Shown: positions 49,992 through 63,053 of the stretch, one piece after another | Numbering within the stretch: position 1 is the stretch's first letter | Layout of the letters: the number at the start of each line of letters is the position of its first letter | NCBI GenBank assembly: GCA_039621445.1 | Contig: CP154955.1 | Span: 60,729,564 to 60,793,563 of the forward strand | Direction: 5' to 3' | Origin: Euglena gracilis | Taxonomy: Eukaryota > Euglenida > Euglenophyceae > Euglenales | Length of the DNA: 64,000 bases | Position numbers and translations under genes: made by a program | The notes under the pieces: model-generated | Database searches by the model: none | Told to the model about the DNA's origin: nothing | Seen by the model: the letters and a program-made list of their open reading frames with translations, nothing else

Positions 49992-52900
49992 TCACTCCTC
50001 CCACTCCTCCACTGCGGCGACACTCCTCCCCCGGCCGCTGTCTTTTCCTCCTTTGCCTTTTCCATCTCCCTTTCCTTTGCTATTGCCTTTCTCATCGCCT
50101 TTGCCTTTGCCATCCTTGTCTTGTCCACCACCTTTGCCATCTCCTCCCTTTGACCATTGTGGGTTGCCTTTTCCTTTGCCTTTGGCATCCCATGAGTTGT
50201 TCCACGACGCTCCACCTTGGTACGGGGCATTCTGCCACTGTCCCGATGATGACCACTCTGGTTGTCGATCTCCTCCCTTCACCGCCGGTGGCGGTGACGG
50301 CGCACTTTGGGTGGGCTGTGGTCCGGGTTGCACCGCGATTGTCGGTTGCTCCTCTTTCTTCTCAGACACCTTTGGAGGTGTCGGGGGCCTCTTATCTTGC
50401 CGTTTGTTTCCCTTGCCCACTTGCCGGACAGCTTCTTCCTCTTCTTCTTCCGCACCATCCCACTCTGCATCCACTTCCCGGTGCCACCGCGGCTGTGGCC
50501 GACGGTCTTGCCTTTGGGGGCCGGAGCTTTGCTGCGGCTCGGGCGCGTTGGCGATCCGCTGCTCCGTTCGGAGCCAACGAGTCATCAGCTCGTTGATTTC
50601 TTTCGGCCCCAACTCCGCATTTTCCGGGGAGACCTTGACAACGCTCCCGCCTTGGAGCCGCTGCCGGTCATAGAGCATTTTCATGGCATGCCGATGCTCT
50701 TCCCCTTGCGGCGTCACCTTCACTCGCTTGCCGAACCGTCGCACGGCAAGTGGTCTCAGCCCGGTCTCCGCCAGCACCATGTTCTCCACCTCCTCTGTGG
50801 CCACATCGATTGGCAGCCCATCGAGCACCAAGGTGCCCCTCTTTGTCCTTTTGTCCTCCTCCATCGCCAGCTTTCTTCGCCACGGATCCCTTGGGATCGC
50901 ATTCATCAACAGGCGACTCAGTTCTGCATCACTGACATCGCCAAGTTGCCCAACCAGGGTCATCATCTGTGCGTAGAGCTCACGCCACGACTTCTCTGTT
51001 GGCTTGCCCGCGTGCGCCATCTTCAGCCGGTGGAGCTTGCCGCGGAGGACCTCCTTGTCTTCCGCCCCGAACTCCACGTCGAGGCGCGCCCAGTTCTCTT
51101 CGTACCCGAGGTCCGGATTGGCTTCCAGCTCCTGGTCCACCAGGAGAGCCCCGGCCTCGTCGAGTGCACTTCGCAGCAACGCCAATCGCTGTGCATCGGT
51201 CATTGCTGGCATCAGCCCTTGCGTTTCTCGTAGAAACGGAATCCACTTTCTTCTCCACATTGGCCAGTCCTCTGCAATCCCGCTGAACCTTCCGGGATGT
51301 CTGCCGTTGATGGACTCCACGAGTTGTGGGGGTAGGAGTTGGAGTTGTGGACTGACGGTGTGTGCTTGCACTGGGGCGATGGTCACTTCCACCCCCCGCA
51401 CCGCCGTTCCGGTTGTGCTCCTGGGTGGCTGTGTCACTTGCGTCATTGGCATCACTGCTTGTACTGGGACTGATGTCACTGCTTCACTTTGCACCATTGA
51501 TCGCGTGCTCTTTCTTGCCAACCTGAGCTCCGGTCGCACCGCAACCGAAGATTGTTGTCGTGCTTGTATTTCTGGGTACGGTTGGGACGGGAATGTGTGG
51601 ACCTCTGCACGTTGACGGACTTCTTCACGAGGGATGTGTGGTTCCTGGATGGGCGTTGTTGTGCTGAGCTGTAGCCGTGCGACTTGTCTCGCCAAATCTT
51701 GCACTTCTCGCTCCATCTGTTCACTGCTGCTCATATTGGGGCGTGATTGTTGCCGGATTAGATGAATGTCCCTCTGTATTTCCCTGAGCTGTGTCTTTGT
51801 CTCCTTGATGGCCTTGGAGAACGCTCCCTCCCCATGGAGCACTCTCTCCCGCAATTGTTGGATGCCGTCCTCCACCTCTTCCGTTGATTGGAGTGGTTGT
51901 TGTGGGAGTTGAAGTTGTTTGATCTCCTCGTGCATCTTGTTCTCCACCCGCTCCATGGCCCTTGCCAGTGCTTCGTCCGCCACCTCGACCTTCCTGCTCA
52001 GCCGGAGAAGGTCTCTGTCCTTCTCATCTTTGGCTCGGGCCATGGAGGTCTCCAGGGCTTGTACCCTGGCCGCAAGGTGGTGGAAGTCTTGCACCTGGAT
52101 CTCGAGCTGTCGGACGTACTCCGTCGTCTCGCGCTTGAACTGCTTGTTGTTCTGCTCGAGAGCCTGCACCTTGAAGATCAGATCCTGGATGAGAGTGTTG
52201 GATGTGGTCGGTTGTTGGAGTTGCGTTGTCTGTTGTTTTTGCTTCATCTCCTGGATCTCCTTTGCCATCACCGCCACCTGAGTCTGTTGTGCTTGTTTCA
52301 TTGCCTCCACCTCCTTCTTGATCGCCGTCACTTCCTCCACCATTGCCCGTTTCAGTCGGTCTTTCGATTGTTCGATTTCTTGGATCCGCACTGTCATTCT
52401 GTTCAATGCCACCTCCATCTCCGGGTTCTGGATCGGTTGTTGTGGTTTTGGTGATCCTTTTGCTGCTTGCTGCTCGTGTTCGCGCCGCATCATTTCCACT
52501 AGTGACCGGATGTTGCTGTTTCGCGTCACTGTTTCCATCTTGATCTGCCCCTTCACCATTTGGACCTCGCTTTTGACGACGGTGATTCGCGCATCGTGTT
52601 TGCTGATTGCGTGCATTGTCGCGGTGTCGATGGCAGCACTCTCGGAGGATGATGATGATGCCGCCTTGGTCTTGATCTGCTCCTTCAACCCTTGGACATC
52701 TCGTTCCACCATCGCGAAGCGAACCTCCTGCTGTGTGATCGCGGTTTGCGCAGCACTCGCGGCTTCGTGCAGCGTTGTGGTCTCTGCCGCGCATCGCATC
52801 GGAACGTCATACGCACGCGTTGCTTGCTCGCGGACGAGATTGACTGCGGTGTCGCACGCGGTGATTTGTCGTTTGACTACATCGATGTCTTGTTGTTGTT

Positions 52901-53782
52901 GTGCCGCCATCGCCTTGATGTCGTTGAACACCTCGTCCTGCTTGTATTCACCCTCGGTTGGCCACCATCCTCCTTCAGACCCCCAAGGTTCCCACCGTTG
53001 TTCCTCCCACTGCTCCTGCTCCTCTGTCTCCTCTGCTCCCCCTTCCTCTGGGGAGAGTCTCGGGACCTTCTGGGGCCGGGGAGTGGCCCCAGAGGAGAAC
53101 GGGGTCCGCAGCCCCATGTCTCGGCTCCCTTGGGGGGGCTGCGGTCCGTCGGTTGGGTCCGGGACGTCGGATGTGGGGGAGGAGTAGGATGGGGGATGAG
53201 GGCTGAAGGATGGGGGATGTGGGGTGTATGAGGAGGAGGGTGGGGGACGGATGGAGAAGATGGAGTGATGGTTTGGGTCGGAGTCGGTGGGGGAGAAGAG
53301 TGAAGGCAGCACTGATGGACGGCGAGCGATGGGAACGGGGGGAAAAGGGGATTTCCAGTTGACTTTCCTTTCCCTGGGGTGGGGGTTCGATCCCGAGGGC
53401 TATCGAGATCAAAATCATTTGTACTTGGGGACAGCAGGGCTAGGGCTGTGCATTGGGCATCCCCGTGGGGGCTACCACGGAGATGTGATGGGGGGCCCCC
53501 GTAGGGGATTGCGGCCATCGCTGGGGTGGGGTCGCCGAGTGCTGGGCCTCGGCCGGTGATCTGAAGGTTCACCTCAGAGTGGGCCGCGAGGAATGGATTG
53601 TTGTGTGGGGTAGGGTTGTAAGCCTCTGCTACCAGTTTCCCAGGGGGGGTCCCGGTCTCGCTGGGGTTCCGGCAGGGTGGGTCCCGGGTCACGGATCCGG
53701 CGAGGGGGGGTGCGCGGGTGGGCTCAGCCCCCACGGAGACCCTGGGAAGCTCCGTGGGTGCTTGGAATGGGATGGGGTCCAT
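49992..53782 (-). pseudogene. Family A Gag, copy 3 (frameshift near the N-terminus)
   Basis: The first 150 or so codons (53782 down to about 53320) are open and begin in the LTR. A small deletion near 53318, at the word GATGGACGGCGAGCG, then shifts the frame; the remaining 1106 codons (from 53312) are open to the UGA and include the coiled coils, capsid-like region and Gly/Lys tail. Confidence 0.84.
53623..53634 (-). other. Primer binding site, family A copy 3
   Basis: TGGTAGCAGAGG after the LTR, in the Gag frame, as in copies 1 and 2. Confidence 0.84.
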
Positions 53783-54269
53783 TTTTTAGTGTTCCCGGCG
53801 GCGGAGTGGAGGGGGGTGCCTCCTGCGATGTCTCTGTGGGTCTGCGGAGCCGCTTAGGTGGGCCCTCGCAGGGGGGAAATTGAAGGGGACAGAGGGGGGG
53901 CGGAAAAGCCTGGGTGCCAGGAGTTTTCAGGGGGTGCTTCCCACCCTATAGCCACTTAGCCCAGCCAAATCCAGCAACTGCCTTTGAAATTGACTTGGGG
54001 CGCTCCTGGTAGGCCAATTCCTTGGTGTTTTCTTTGATCTCCTTGAAGGTAATTTCTCCTTTGGCAGTTTCCTTTGGTTTCTTTGAAATCTTTGAATTTG
54101 ATTGAATTAAACAATTGAACTTGACAAATGAATTCCAATGCACAAATCAGATTGAATCCATGGAAACAAGGGAGCCTGCGGAATGCAAATACAAAAAAGG
54201 GGTTGGTCAGGTAGTAGCGGAGGTTCCGCTACTTTGTGTGCGCATGCGCTCAGGCCGCCGCCGCCCACA
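53635..54269 (-). repeat. 5' LTR of family A copy 3
   Basis: 635 bp, flanked by the same family B codons (AGCGT at 54270-54274) as the other copies. Confidence 0.88.
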
Positions 54270-55370
54270 AGCGTCGTTTCGGCGTGCGTATTCGTCAGCT
54301 TCCTGACTTCCATGAAAAGTCGCGTCTCCCTCATCCGGGTTCCCAGGGTAATACCAAGGGGCCCGACTGAGCGGATTCGCTACTTTTTGTGTGTGACCAG
54401 GGGTATAAATAACCACAAGGTTGAACTCACTCAAGAACTCATGCCATCTGCATCGCCTTCCGAACGATGGCATGGCCTTGTTCAAATCCTCGGTGTACCA
54501 GTGTTAGAGACTCTCATGATCGGTCTTGACGAGGATTTGGACGAGGCTGCTGGCGACCCAGCTGCGAAATTTCTGGAGTATAAGCACGATTGCGTAGGCT
54601 TCCTTCTCGCGTATACTCCACTTGACTTGACCTTTACCATCGTCGCGTGTGGCTTTCGGCTGAAGAAAGCCACAGGTCGGAGTTCATTCGCCGCGTTTTG
54701 CTGGCTAAGAACTCCGCCAACAGCGTAATCGCTGCTGTCGACTTCCAGGACATATGGTTTGTACGGGTCCGCAATTCCGAGGACAACATTCTCCAAAAGC
54801 AAAACCTTGATTTTCTCAAGGGCCTCGCGCATTTGGTCATCCGAAATGACTTTGGTGTTGTCAACTGCCCGGTTTTTGAGCTGTTTGTTGAGGGGCACCG
54901 CAATTTTCGCGAAGTCCTTCACATAAATCGCGTAATATTGGGCTAATCCCAAAATTTTTTGAGGTGAGTAATCGTTTTGATTACCTCAGGGGTCCATTTC
55001 TTAATGGGTTCGAGTTTACTCGGAGCGGCTTTCCGTTGACCACTGTTGAGGATGTGACCCCAAAATTTTATGAGTATCCGAAACAAATGCATTTTCGCGC
55101 CTTTCGCGAAAAGCACATGTTTTTGAAAGCAGTTAATACTGCGAAAACATGGTGAAAGTGTGTGACGAGGATATCCTCGCTCGACTTTGCGGATGGTGGT
55201 GGTGTTCCCACCAGCACATCATCAATGTACACAATGGCAAACGGTAAGTCGCGTAAAACACATTGAATCATGCGTTGAAACATGGCTGGGCCATTCTTAA
55301 CACCCATGGGGAGTACCTTCCATTGGTACACACCCTTGGATGTCACGAATGCCATGTATGGTTGGGTGTC
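54270..55370 (-). pseudogene. Family B RT C-terminal half and RNase H (copy 3)
   Basis: IVYIDDVLVGTPPPS, FWGHILNNGQ-type thumb residues and VLEVDSSDYAVGGVLSQQ are present. The last part (VVIYTPGHTQKVANPLSRA) is the best preserved of the copies and ends with DEYARRNDA before the A insertion. One base is lost in the T-run near 54955, giving a local frame change. Confidence 0.83.
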
Positions 55371-56176
55371 AGGGTACGGCGGAGAGAGAAGGGGGGGCCT
55401 CAGTTTCACAAGGCCTTTGCGGTTGAGAAAATTCTCTGGAATGAAGCCCGTGGAGTTATTCTCATACCCATCATTCCGGAAGCGGAATGGTTAACCCAAC
55501 TATCGTACGTGTGTTTTCATTGGTGGGATTTACCCACTAATGTACCGATTTTTGAGGATTTTTGTGGTAAAATATTGCCACCGTTGCAAGAAATCATTTT
55601 TCGCGTATGTTTGTTCGATGCATTCGGAATGTCCGAATTCGCGGTGGGAAGGAAGCTCGGTAGCCCCCAGGGATACCCTGGTGGTTTCCGCAGTAAAAGA
55701 GAGTGCAGGTCAGCACCCCAAGTCAGCTGAATTCTGTTCGCGGATTACACGCGAATTTCACGGTGTGCTGGAAAATCCAGTATACGCGTGCGACATCGAC
55801 CCCGCGATACGCGGCCCGTTCGGTGTTTGTAAGATCAAGCTTAAGGAAGGAGCTAAACCAATGCACCGGAAATTTTTTCGTTGTTCGGGAGAACGCGAAC
55901 AAGCTCTCAATGAAATGATTGAGAACCTTATTCAGCACAAGTGGATTGTGCCCTCGAAAAGCGAGTGGACATCCCAAACATTTGTTGTTCCTAAACCCCC
56001 AGACCACTGAGGTCAGAAGAAATGGAGACTGGTGCTGGATTACCGGTACCTGAACTCCCAGACAAGGGATGATCCCTTCCCGCTCCCTGATCGAGGATCT
56101 GATCACCAAACAATCGGAAAACCGGTTGCGGTCAATTTTCGATCTGGAGGACGGTTTTCACCAAACGCACTTGCAC
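55371..56176 (+). pseudogene. Family B RT N-terminal half, inverted (copy 3)
   Basis: The same inverted arrangement, with the RT start, VVPKPPDH, a stop, then VLDYRYLNSQTRDD and FDLEDGFHQTHLH. Confidence 0.8.
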
Positions 56177-56205
56177 TGTTCCCGCCAGTGGGCGCCCGAA
56201 TTGTT

Positions 56206-57165
56206 TCAAAACGGCTTTCCGGCTTTTCGGCCGCTGCGAGCGGCGAAAGAGCCGTGGAAAACGGCTGAAAAGCCGTGTTGAACGGCGAAGATGCCGTTTC
56301 TCCGTGCCCTTTTGGCGGAAAGCCGTTTGGCCGGCGGCACTGGCACAAAAGCCGGTTTTTTTGTACTCCGTCGCGGAAAACCGACAAGGAAGGAAGAGAC
56401 ACCGCGGGCGAAGCATTCAATAAGTTTTGGGGGAGGGTGCATCCATAACACCGTATCACCCCAAAATCTATCAAATGCGTTGGAGTGTTGTGACCAATGG
56501 CGTGGCAAACGGGCACGTGCACTGGATGAAAAGGCATCGCTTTCCAATGCCAAATCAAAGGAATCAGCCAATGTCGCGATTTTGGAAAACAAACGTTCCA
56601 AAATGCGATATTGACCAAAATTGAAAGCATTCCATACGCGTCTCGCGTATTCATGCACCCGATTTCCGGGTTGGAGTGTCGAAACACAATGAATGGATGC
56701 ACAAACATGCGGGCTGTCTTCCACTACCTCAAGGGGTAATCCCAAGGGAGTTTGGACAGACTGGGGTTTTCCCCATTCCGCATCAAATTCATACCAAGTG
56801 TGATCGCGATTGAATTTAGAAATGACGCTTTTCGTGTTTCCAAACAACGAGGCTAATCCACGTTGTTGGAGTACTCGGTGTATCTCTGCGCATTGCGGGC
56901 TACAACCAAGTGTATCCTTGGGTGTGGATTCCGTATTCGGAATTGCGATTAGTCTCGGATTTTCAACTAAACATCCACAATCGAAATCGGATTGGGGGGA
57001 AATTCTCCTGCAGTGCACACATTGGAAGGAAGTGTGATGGTGTGACGGGTGTGCGTGTAAGTGGGTGTCGGTGGCATTAACTGCTGAGTCTTGTACAGGT
57101 GTGCCTGGATTCGGCACAACTGGTGGGTAACGGAGTGGTGGTGTAGCTAGGCGACTACTCGACAC
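56206..57165 (-). CDS. Family B spacer ORF, Cys-containing, unknown (copy 3)
   Basis: 319 codons, open, nearly identical to 42465-43424. Persistence of this open frame in three of four copies, against decay elsewhere in B, suggests either recent duplication or real coding. Confidence 0.45.
   Translation of the reverse strand: MSSSRLATPPLRYPPVVPNPGTPVQDSAVNATDTHLHAHPSHHHTSFQCVHCRRISPQSDFDCGCLVENPRLIAIPNTESTPKDTLGCSPQCAEIHRVLQQRGLASLFGNTKSVISKFNRDHTWYEFDAEWGKPQSVQTPLGLPLEVVEDSPHVCASIHCVSTLQPGNRVHEYARRVWNAFNFGQYRILERLFSKIATLADSFDLALESDAFSSSARARLPRHWSQHSNAFDRFWGDTVLWMHPPPKLIECFARGVSSFLVGFPRRSTKKPAFVPVPPAKRLSAKRARRNGIFAVQHGFSAVFHGSFAARSGRKAGKPF
56207..56386. repeat. Inverted-repeat-dense block (copy 3)
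   Basis: Palindromic AAAACGGC/GCCGTTTT-type words, as in the other three copies. Confidence 0.5.
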
Positions 57166-57798
57166 CGTACGTACTGCAGGCCTTTGGGCTTTCGTCTTGT
57201 GCGGGGGTACCGCTTCTCGCTTGCCCTACCTCATGTGGAACGCATGTAGGTGTGTCATTGGGTAGGGGGGAGGCTTTCTCCGTACCCCGGGTGTGGAAAA
57301 CGGTTGTTGGTGTGGTGGATAACGGCGTTGCCATTGTGGATAACGGTGTTGGAAAAGTGGTGGTCATCATATTGGATGCCAACGGTGATGGTGGTTTGGG
57401 TGGCAAGGTTGAGGTGGGTGCTGTGCGCAAACCGTGGGAGTGGCGATCCACAACCAATCGGTACTGGCGTAAAAATCGGTATACCAAAATTACGTCAGAC
57501 CCGTGAATTCTGGATTCGTAACCCCAAATACTGGTGAAATGTTGTAATTGTGGCCGGGTGAGTGATGCTTGGGGATGATGGGCAAGAGTATCTCGTGCAC
57601 ACATCACAAAGCACCACCGCACATGGGGGTGTTATCCGCGGTTGTAATTTTGATCGGTTTCTTGGCGCTTACCAAGAGCGGGGTCGGTATCAACCACAAC
57701 CAAAAAAGCAGTGCAGTGCGACAACCAGTGTCAACTAAAATTTTAACTTTGATGGAGAAATTTTGAATGCGGATTTCCGCTTGGACGAGTAATTCCAT
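57155..57798 (-). CDS. Family B protease (copy 3, active-site Asp kept)
   Basis: VKILVDTGCRTALLFW keeps the DTG triad. The second half (VILVYRFLRQYRLVVD) is in another phase after a TGA near 57622, a change shared by all B copies. Family B proteases usually have ILGxDFL here; the Val-Tyr version is unusual. Confidence 0.6.
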
Positions 57799-58039
57799 TG
57801 GTGGTACGCAAAGTGAAGGGTTTGGCGGAAATACGTTTGCATGCCAGCTTTCCCATGAACCCTTTCATACTTTGCTCAGCATTCCAAGCGGAAAAGTGGA
57901 TTGGGGGGTAGGGGACCCGAAATAATTCCGCGTACTGACCGTGCAGGCAGATGGGCAGGGGGAGGGAGGTTGATCAGGTCTTACCTCCATCTGTTCATCA
58001 GCCCAGAGGTCTGTGCCCTCGGACCTCGGGCTCCCCTAC

Positions 58040-61000
58040 TTAGCCGGCAACGGACTTTTTGGTGGAGTAGATGGAATTCAATGAGCGCACCGCCATTCGG
58101 GCCTCATTAAATTCCCCGTCCGAGGTCTCATCCCCCTTCCTGGCCGAAGCCGGGGTGTCCTTCTCCAAACAAGAAATCTTGAAACCGACTTTTTGCCGGT
58201 TGGAGGAGTTACCACGGTCCTCCCGGCGCTTACCGCGATTTCCGTAGCTGGGCCGGGGGGAACGAGATCTGGGACATTTGGATGAGTGATGGTCTTTGGA
58301 ACCGCAAAGTGAACAACGGGATTTGTGGCTGGATTCCGCATAACGGGGGGAACGGTATTCCGTTCCTCCGTCAAACCGTCGTGGTGAACGGGTTTCCCGT
58401 CGACCATGACCGGTGTACCGGGGTTTCGATGACCGATGACTCGCGCGAAGAGGATGATCCACTTCGCGAACGAGATATTGAAGAGTCGCGATTGAAATGC
58501 CGTTTCCGGGTAGGGGGACCAGGTGACCGACCGCGAGAAGGACGGGTTTCCCGACCACCACGCGATGGTGACTTGGGCCTACTATCGCTAAAGCGGTTCT
58601 CCCAAGAATGTGAAACTCCCGATTGACGTGAAAACGCCGAGGAACCCGATCCCCGTGAGGAGGTCGAGCCCCTTGGGCTTCCCATACGCTTTCGCGCATC
58701 GGGATTCGGGCATTCCCGAGACATGTGACCAGATTTGTTGCACAAAAAAAACAGTATATCCGTGCCTTGGTCCGAAGAACGCTGATTCCGCGTTTTCGGT
58801 CCCGTGGTGGGTGACCTTGGTGACATGGGTGATTTTTGCAACGCATTAACCGCACCCGCAGGGATTCCCGCGGTGGGATGCGTTTGGAAAGCGGACTGTA
58901 ATTGTCCCAAAACTTGTGTGAGTTTGAGTTGCTTTGACACATAATTCCAACGTTGGGCAAGAGTCATCTCATGCCCTGCCAACTCCTCGCGATGGATATC
59001 CTTCACGAGGGATGGTGTGAAATGCAACAAAGTTGCATCGAATTGTTCGCGCATTTGCTTCTCGCTAAGTTCATCAACTTCGGAAGCAAATGCTGAGCAT
59101 TTGGCATACCAAAGATCAATGGATTTCCATTTTGCGTTCCGATGGCGCGCATTGTCGCCATTTCTTTTCCAGGGTAATCCTGGTGACCAGACTTGAGTTG
59201 GTTGAAGCGTACTGCTCAACCAGGTCCTCAAATGATACGCCATTACGTATCACCAAATTGCGTGCGCGTTCTCGCTCCTCCCTCGGTAGGCAATCGATGA
59301 ATTCCACCTTGACTACCTCGGATTCGGGTCTTGGGTCGGTCCCTTGAGTGCCCAATAGTACTCATAGCTCTTGAAAAAATTGTTTTATGTGGTTGGATCC
59401 CCTTCCCATTGCGGCTTCACCTTGTTTGCGATTGCGATGGTGCCCTTGAAGTCTCTCTGAGTAACCCGCTGACCCTCGGTGGTATTCCAGGTGTTTGGGT
59501 CCAAGTACTTCTTAACACCAAACGCGTTTCACGGATTTTCCGCTCCATGTGAACCCCGTGCAGGATTTCCCACACCAAGTGTAGGGGTTTCAGGATTGTC
59601 CTGCGGGAATTGCGAAAAATGTGGTGAAATTCTCCCGGTGGGGCGGGTTTCCCGCCGAGAAACCCGTTGGGTGTGCATCGGTGTGTATCAGCAAAAAAAA
59701 TTTTGTTTATCGGTATGTATTGGCAAATTTCCTGATAATTTTTCTCAATCCAACAAAATCATTGTCATGATTCGACACCAAAGAGAGTTTCACATTCCTC
59801 ACGGCGGATGACATGGCTCATATGGGAATCCCCCTGGATCTGGTAATCCAGAACCCGTTGGTGGTTGGTATGATCGCGAATGCGACACATGACCAATACC
59901 AGGTGTGGGGTGTTGGCTCACTCCTCGTATAAGGTTGGAATGTTGAATTTCTTGGCGGAGACTCGAATTTTCGAGCGGTGGATCAATTTCCTCATCGGAA
60001 ATGTCCTGCGAAAAGTGGGTTTGTGCATTGGGCAGATGCAAAGGTGGTACAATTCGCGTTTTCGCGGGTGGTTGTACCAAATTCGCGGTGGATGTAGGGA
60101 TTCCTACTCCAGAAATGGTAATTTGAGAACGCGATTCCGGGACATTTGGAATACCAACCGCAGCGCTTACCGCGGTGGGTGGTGGCACAACCGGTACCGG
60201 AGTGGACATTTTATCCAAACTCGCGGACAAGTCATGCGCCGTTTCTTCCAAATGTTCCACCAACTGGAGTTGGCCACAAATACGGTCAACCTCAGTCTCC
60301 AAATGCCTAATGCGTTTGCGGAAAAGGGAAAAACCGTCCAAGTGTGGCAACTTTTCAGAAACCAAGTGTAAATCTTGGACAAGTTGTCCTTGGGACTCCT
60401 CCACATTCCAGAGTTGACCCGCAAGCGCTTTTACTGCATTTGAGACAATTTGCAATTGGTGGGGTGTCTTGTGGGGTTTCCGCGGTGATGCGCGAATTTT
60501 CCGCGGTTGGCATTTCCAACAACGCAGAAATCGTGCATCCAACCGTGAAACCTCATCTTGCATAGATCGGGCATTCCGATTCACAGATTCCTCAAGTTGA
60601 ATCAAACTCGTGCAAAATGCTTGCAAGGTTTCCTTGTTGTCACCAAGCATTTTGTTATAAAATGAGTGAAATTCCGGTGACTCGGATGTCCGAGCGCGCG
60701 AAACATTCGGAAGTTGAGCGAATTTCCGCTACTGTGGTGGACAACAAGGTGTAACGGGTTTGTAATTCCGCAATAGCGGCTTGAATACCACTAAGGTCAG
60801 GAATTCGCTTGGAAAGTGCGGAAACATGCTCCTGCAAACCGACAACGGTGGCATTAATACCCAATGTCCGTTTGCATTTGCTGTTGCGCGAAATCCAACC
60901 GTTGTGCGCAATCCGCGATTTTCGCGTTCAAGGAGGGTAATCCATCCTGATTTGCGGCACAATGGCAGGATTTTGGCTCCAAGTGTAAAATTCGTTCCTC

Positions 61001-62043
61001 CAAAAGCTGGATTTGCGTACGGGGAACAAAATTTTCTTGCACTTTCGCTTGAAATTGCTTCAAATGCTCGATTTCCGAGCAAAGATGCAAAATCCGTTGT
61101 TGGGCTTCTTGGAAAGAAGTGGTGAGTGCGGCAAAATGCTCCACCGCAACAAAGTTACTGATTTCCGGCATTTTGGGGGTGGCATTTTGCGCTTGTAACT
61201 GGTGATGCAATTGCAGTAGAATTGTTGAACAGGATTCCACTTTGGCAAAAAGGTGGCTTATACCATCTTGCACTTGCAGAAACTTGGAATCATTCCGCGT
61301 TTCCGCTTCATGCAGTGTTTCACTGATTTGTTGGGAATTTTGTGGAAGTTGGATGCGCAAAATACTGCCAACGCTTTCTCGAAAATGCTGAAGGTCTTTC
61401 CCCGCATTTTCAAAATTGTGTTATTTGCTTGCTCAGCGGGTGATCCGCTGGGGGTGAGGTTATCCCGCAAATCTTCACCATAGTCCTCCACAACGGAAAC
61501 GGCACCAGAGATTTCCGGTACCACCAGACGCACATCTGCATTCCATGACAAAGCAGCGAAAACCGCAGTTTCCGCGGGTAATCCCGGCAATGCGTGAAAT
61601 GGTGTGGGGGTTGAAATTGAGGGGGGGGGTTAGAAAAAACACGGTGTTTCCACCGAGTTGCACCCCAAAAGGCCCTTCGGTGTTTTTGGGTGTGAACAGA
61701 GCAAAGGGCAAGTACCGAGTAACCAAGTGTAAAGGTGCAAGGGGTTCATCCCCTCGCCGCATCAATGATGTGTGAACCGGGATGGAGGAAGGCATTTTGC
61801 CACCTACATCCCAATCAATGACAATGATGATGAGGAAGGCTCATCGCCCCGTTGCAACAATAAAGGCGTTTCGCCTTGTGACAATGACAATTGATGCAAT
61901 GTGTCTTCTTCTTGCTTGGGGAGTCGGGAATTGGAACTTGTTTCATTCGAACCGTTTCAATCCCCGCAATCTTCATCAAGGTTGGTCAATGAACTCATCA
62001 ACAAGTCATAATCAAATTTGTGGTTGGGGCTTGTGCTCTGCAT
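58040..62043 (-). pseudogene. Family B Gag region (copy 3)
   Basis: On the minus strand in several frames: an N-terminal start at about 62043, an acidic segment, coiled coils in native orientation (61360 down to 60655, then 60650 down to 59799), a gag core (DLWYAKCSAFASEVDELSE) and two zinc knuckles (the first split at an A/T run near 58745; the second CSLCGSKDHHSSKC). About 115 bases present in copy 1 (near 24750-24865) are missing near 61423. It serves as the reference orientation for the inversion in copy 1. Confidence 0.7.
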
Positions 62044-63053
62044 CTTTTGAGATGGTCAAAAGGCAAAAACCCAAAAATTCGCACAAATAAGCAGTGAAAC
62101 AGGGACCAGAAAGGTTGTATCGGCAAATACCGAACAGAGCCTTCTGAGACCTGCATCCTTCTTAAAGGTTGGCTAGGGGCCAGGAACAGTACTTTCACCG
62201 TGTTTCACGGCTCAGTACAATCCTCGCCACCAGTCAATCACAGCGTTTCTCTGTGTGGATCGTTGCCTAAATCCGCTACCAAGTGTACATCCAAAGCTTT
62301 CCCTTTTCCTCCTTTTGGGATTTTCTGTGAAAGGCTTTCGCTTTCGCCTTGGTGCGCAGCCTACTTATGGTAGGGAAAAGTCTTTGGAGTAACAAAAAGT
62401 GGTTTTCCCCTTTTCTTCCCAATTCCCCAAGAGGCAAAGCACAAGACAAAGACTTCAGGAGTTTCTTCTAGAGTCAAGTCCGTTTGTTCTGAGGGTTTTT
62501 CCCTCTGACAAAACCAATGGTAGGGCAGGAGAGAAAAGTGCTGACGTGTCCAGGGGCGTTGGTTTCCACAGTGGTGCGACCGTCACGGAACACACTCTGT
62601 AGATATCCTACAGAGCTGGGACGTGCCTGGTACACACGAAGCCCAAGCAAAAGGGGATGAGGAGTGGTGGGTGTTTGGTGTGCATGCGCCGGGCCCTTCG
62701 GGGCTGTGGTACCCGGAGGCTAGTGTCAGGGTCATAGTCACCTTACGGGTTCAGGATCATGCGATCCGTGGCTCTTTCGGCCACCCGCAGCTGCCGTGCT
62801 ACTGCGCGGGCCAGCGTGATGGCCAAGTTCTCAGTCAATTCTTGAAATCTGCGTTGTTTGGATGTTCCAGAGTACGAGTTGGTTGCGAGGCGGAGAACAT
62901 CACGGAGGAGTTTGGAGGCTGCCGGCCCCGTGCACCCCTAGGGGTTAAAGGCTACTCCAATGTACTCCCATTGGTGGCGGGCGCACCGATCTTCCGCTTG
63001 GGATCGTTTGTGCATTTCAGCATCCGGTAAAGTACGTTAAACTCGGGTTAAGT
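62044..63053. other. Family B 5' region, unresolved (copy 3)
   Basis: Homologous to 25512-26605, with two deletions of about 35-40 bases (near 62522 and 62559). No gene is recognised and LTR ends could not be set. Confidence 0.35.

Larger units (their letters stand above)
43932..54269 (-). mobile_element. Family A Ty3/gypsy retrotransposon, copy 3, 3'-truncated
   Basis: About 10.3 kb, including a 1027-bp TRIM insertion. It lacks the rest of RNase H, the integrase, the 3' region and the 3' LTR. It shares with copy 2 the frameshifts after YFDD and in RNase H, so these two are the closest relatives. It has a one-base loss in the MTase and a small deletion near 53318 in Gag. Confidence 0.88.
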
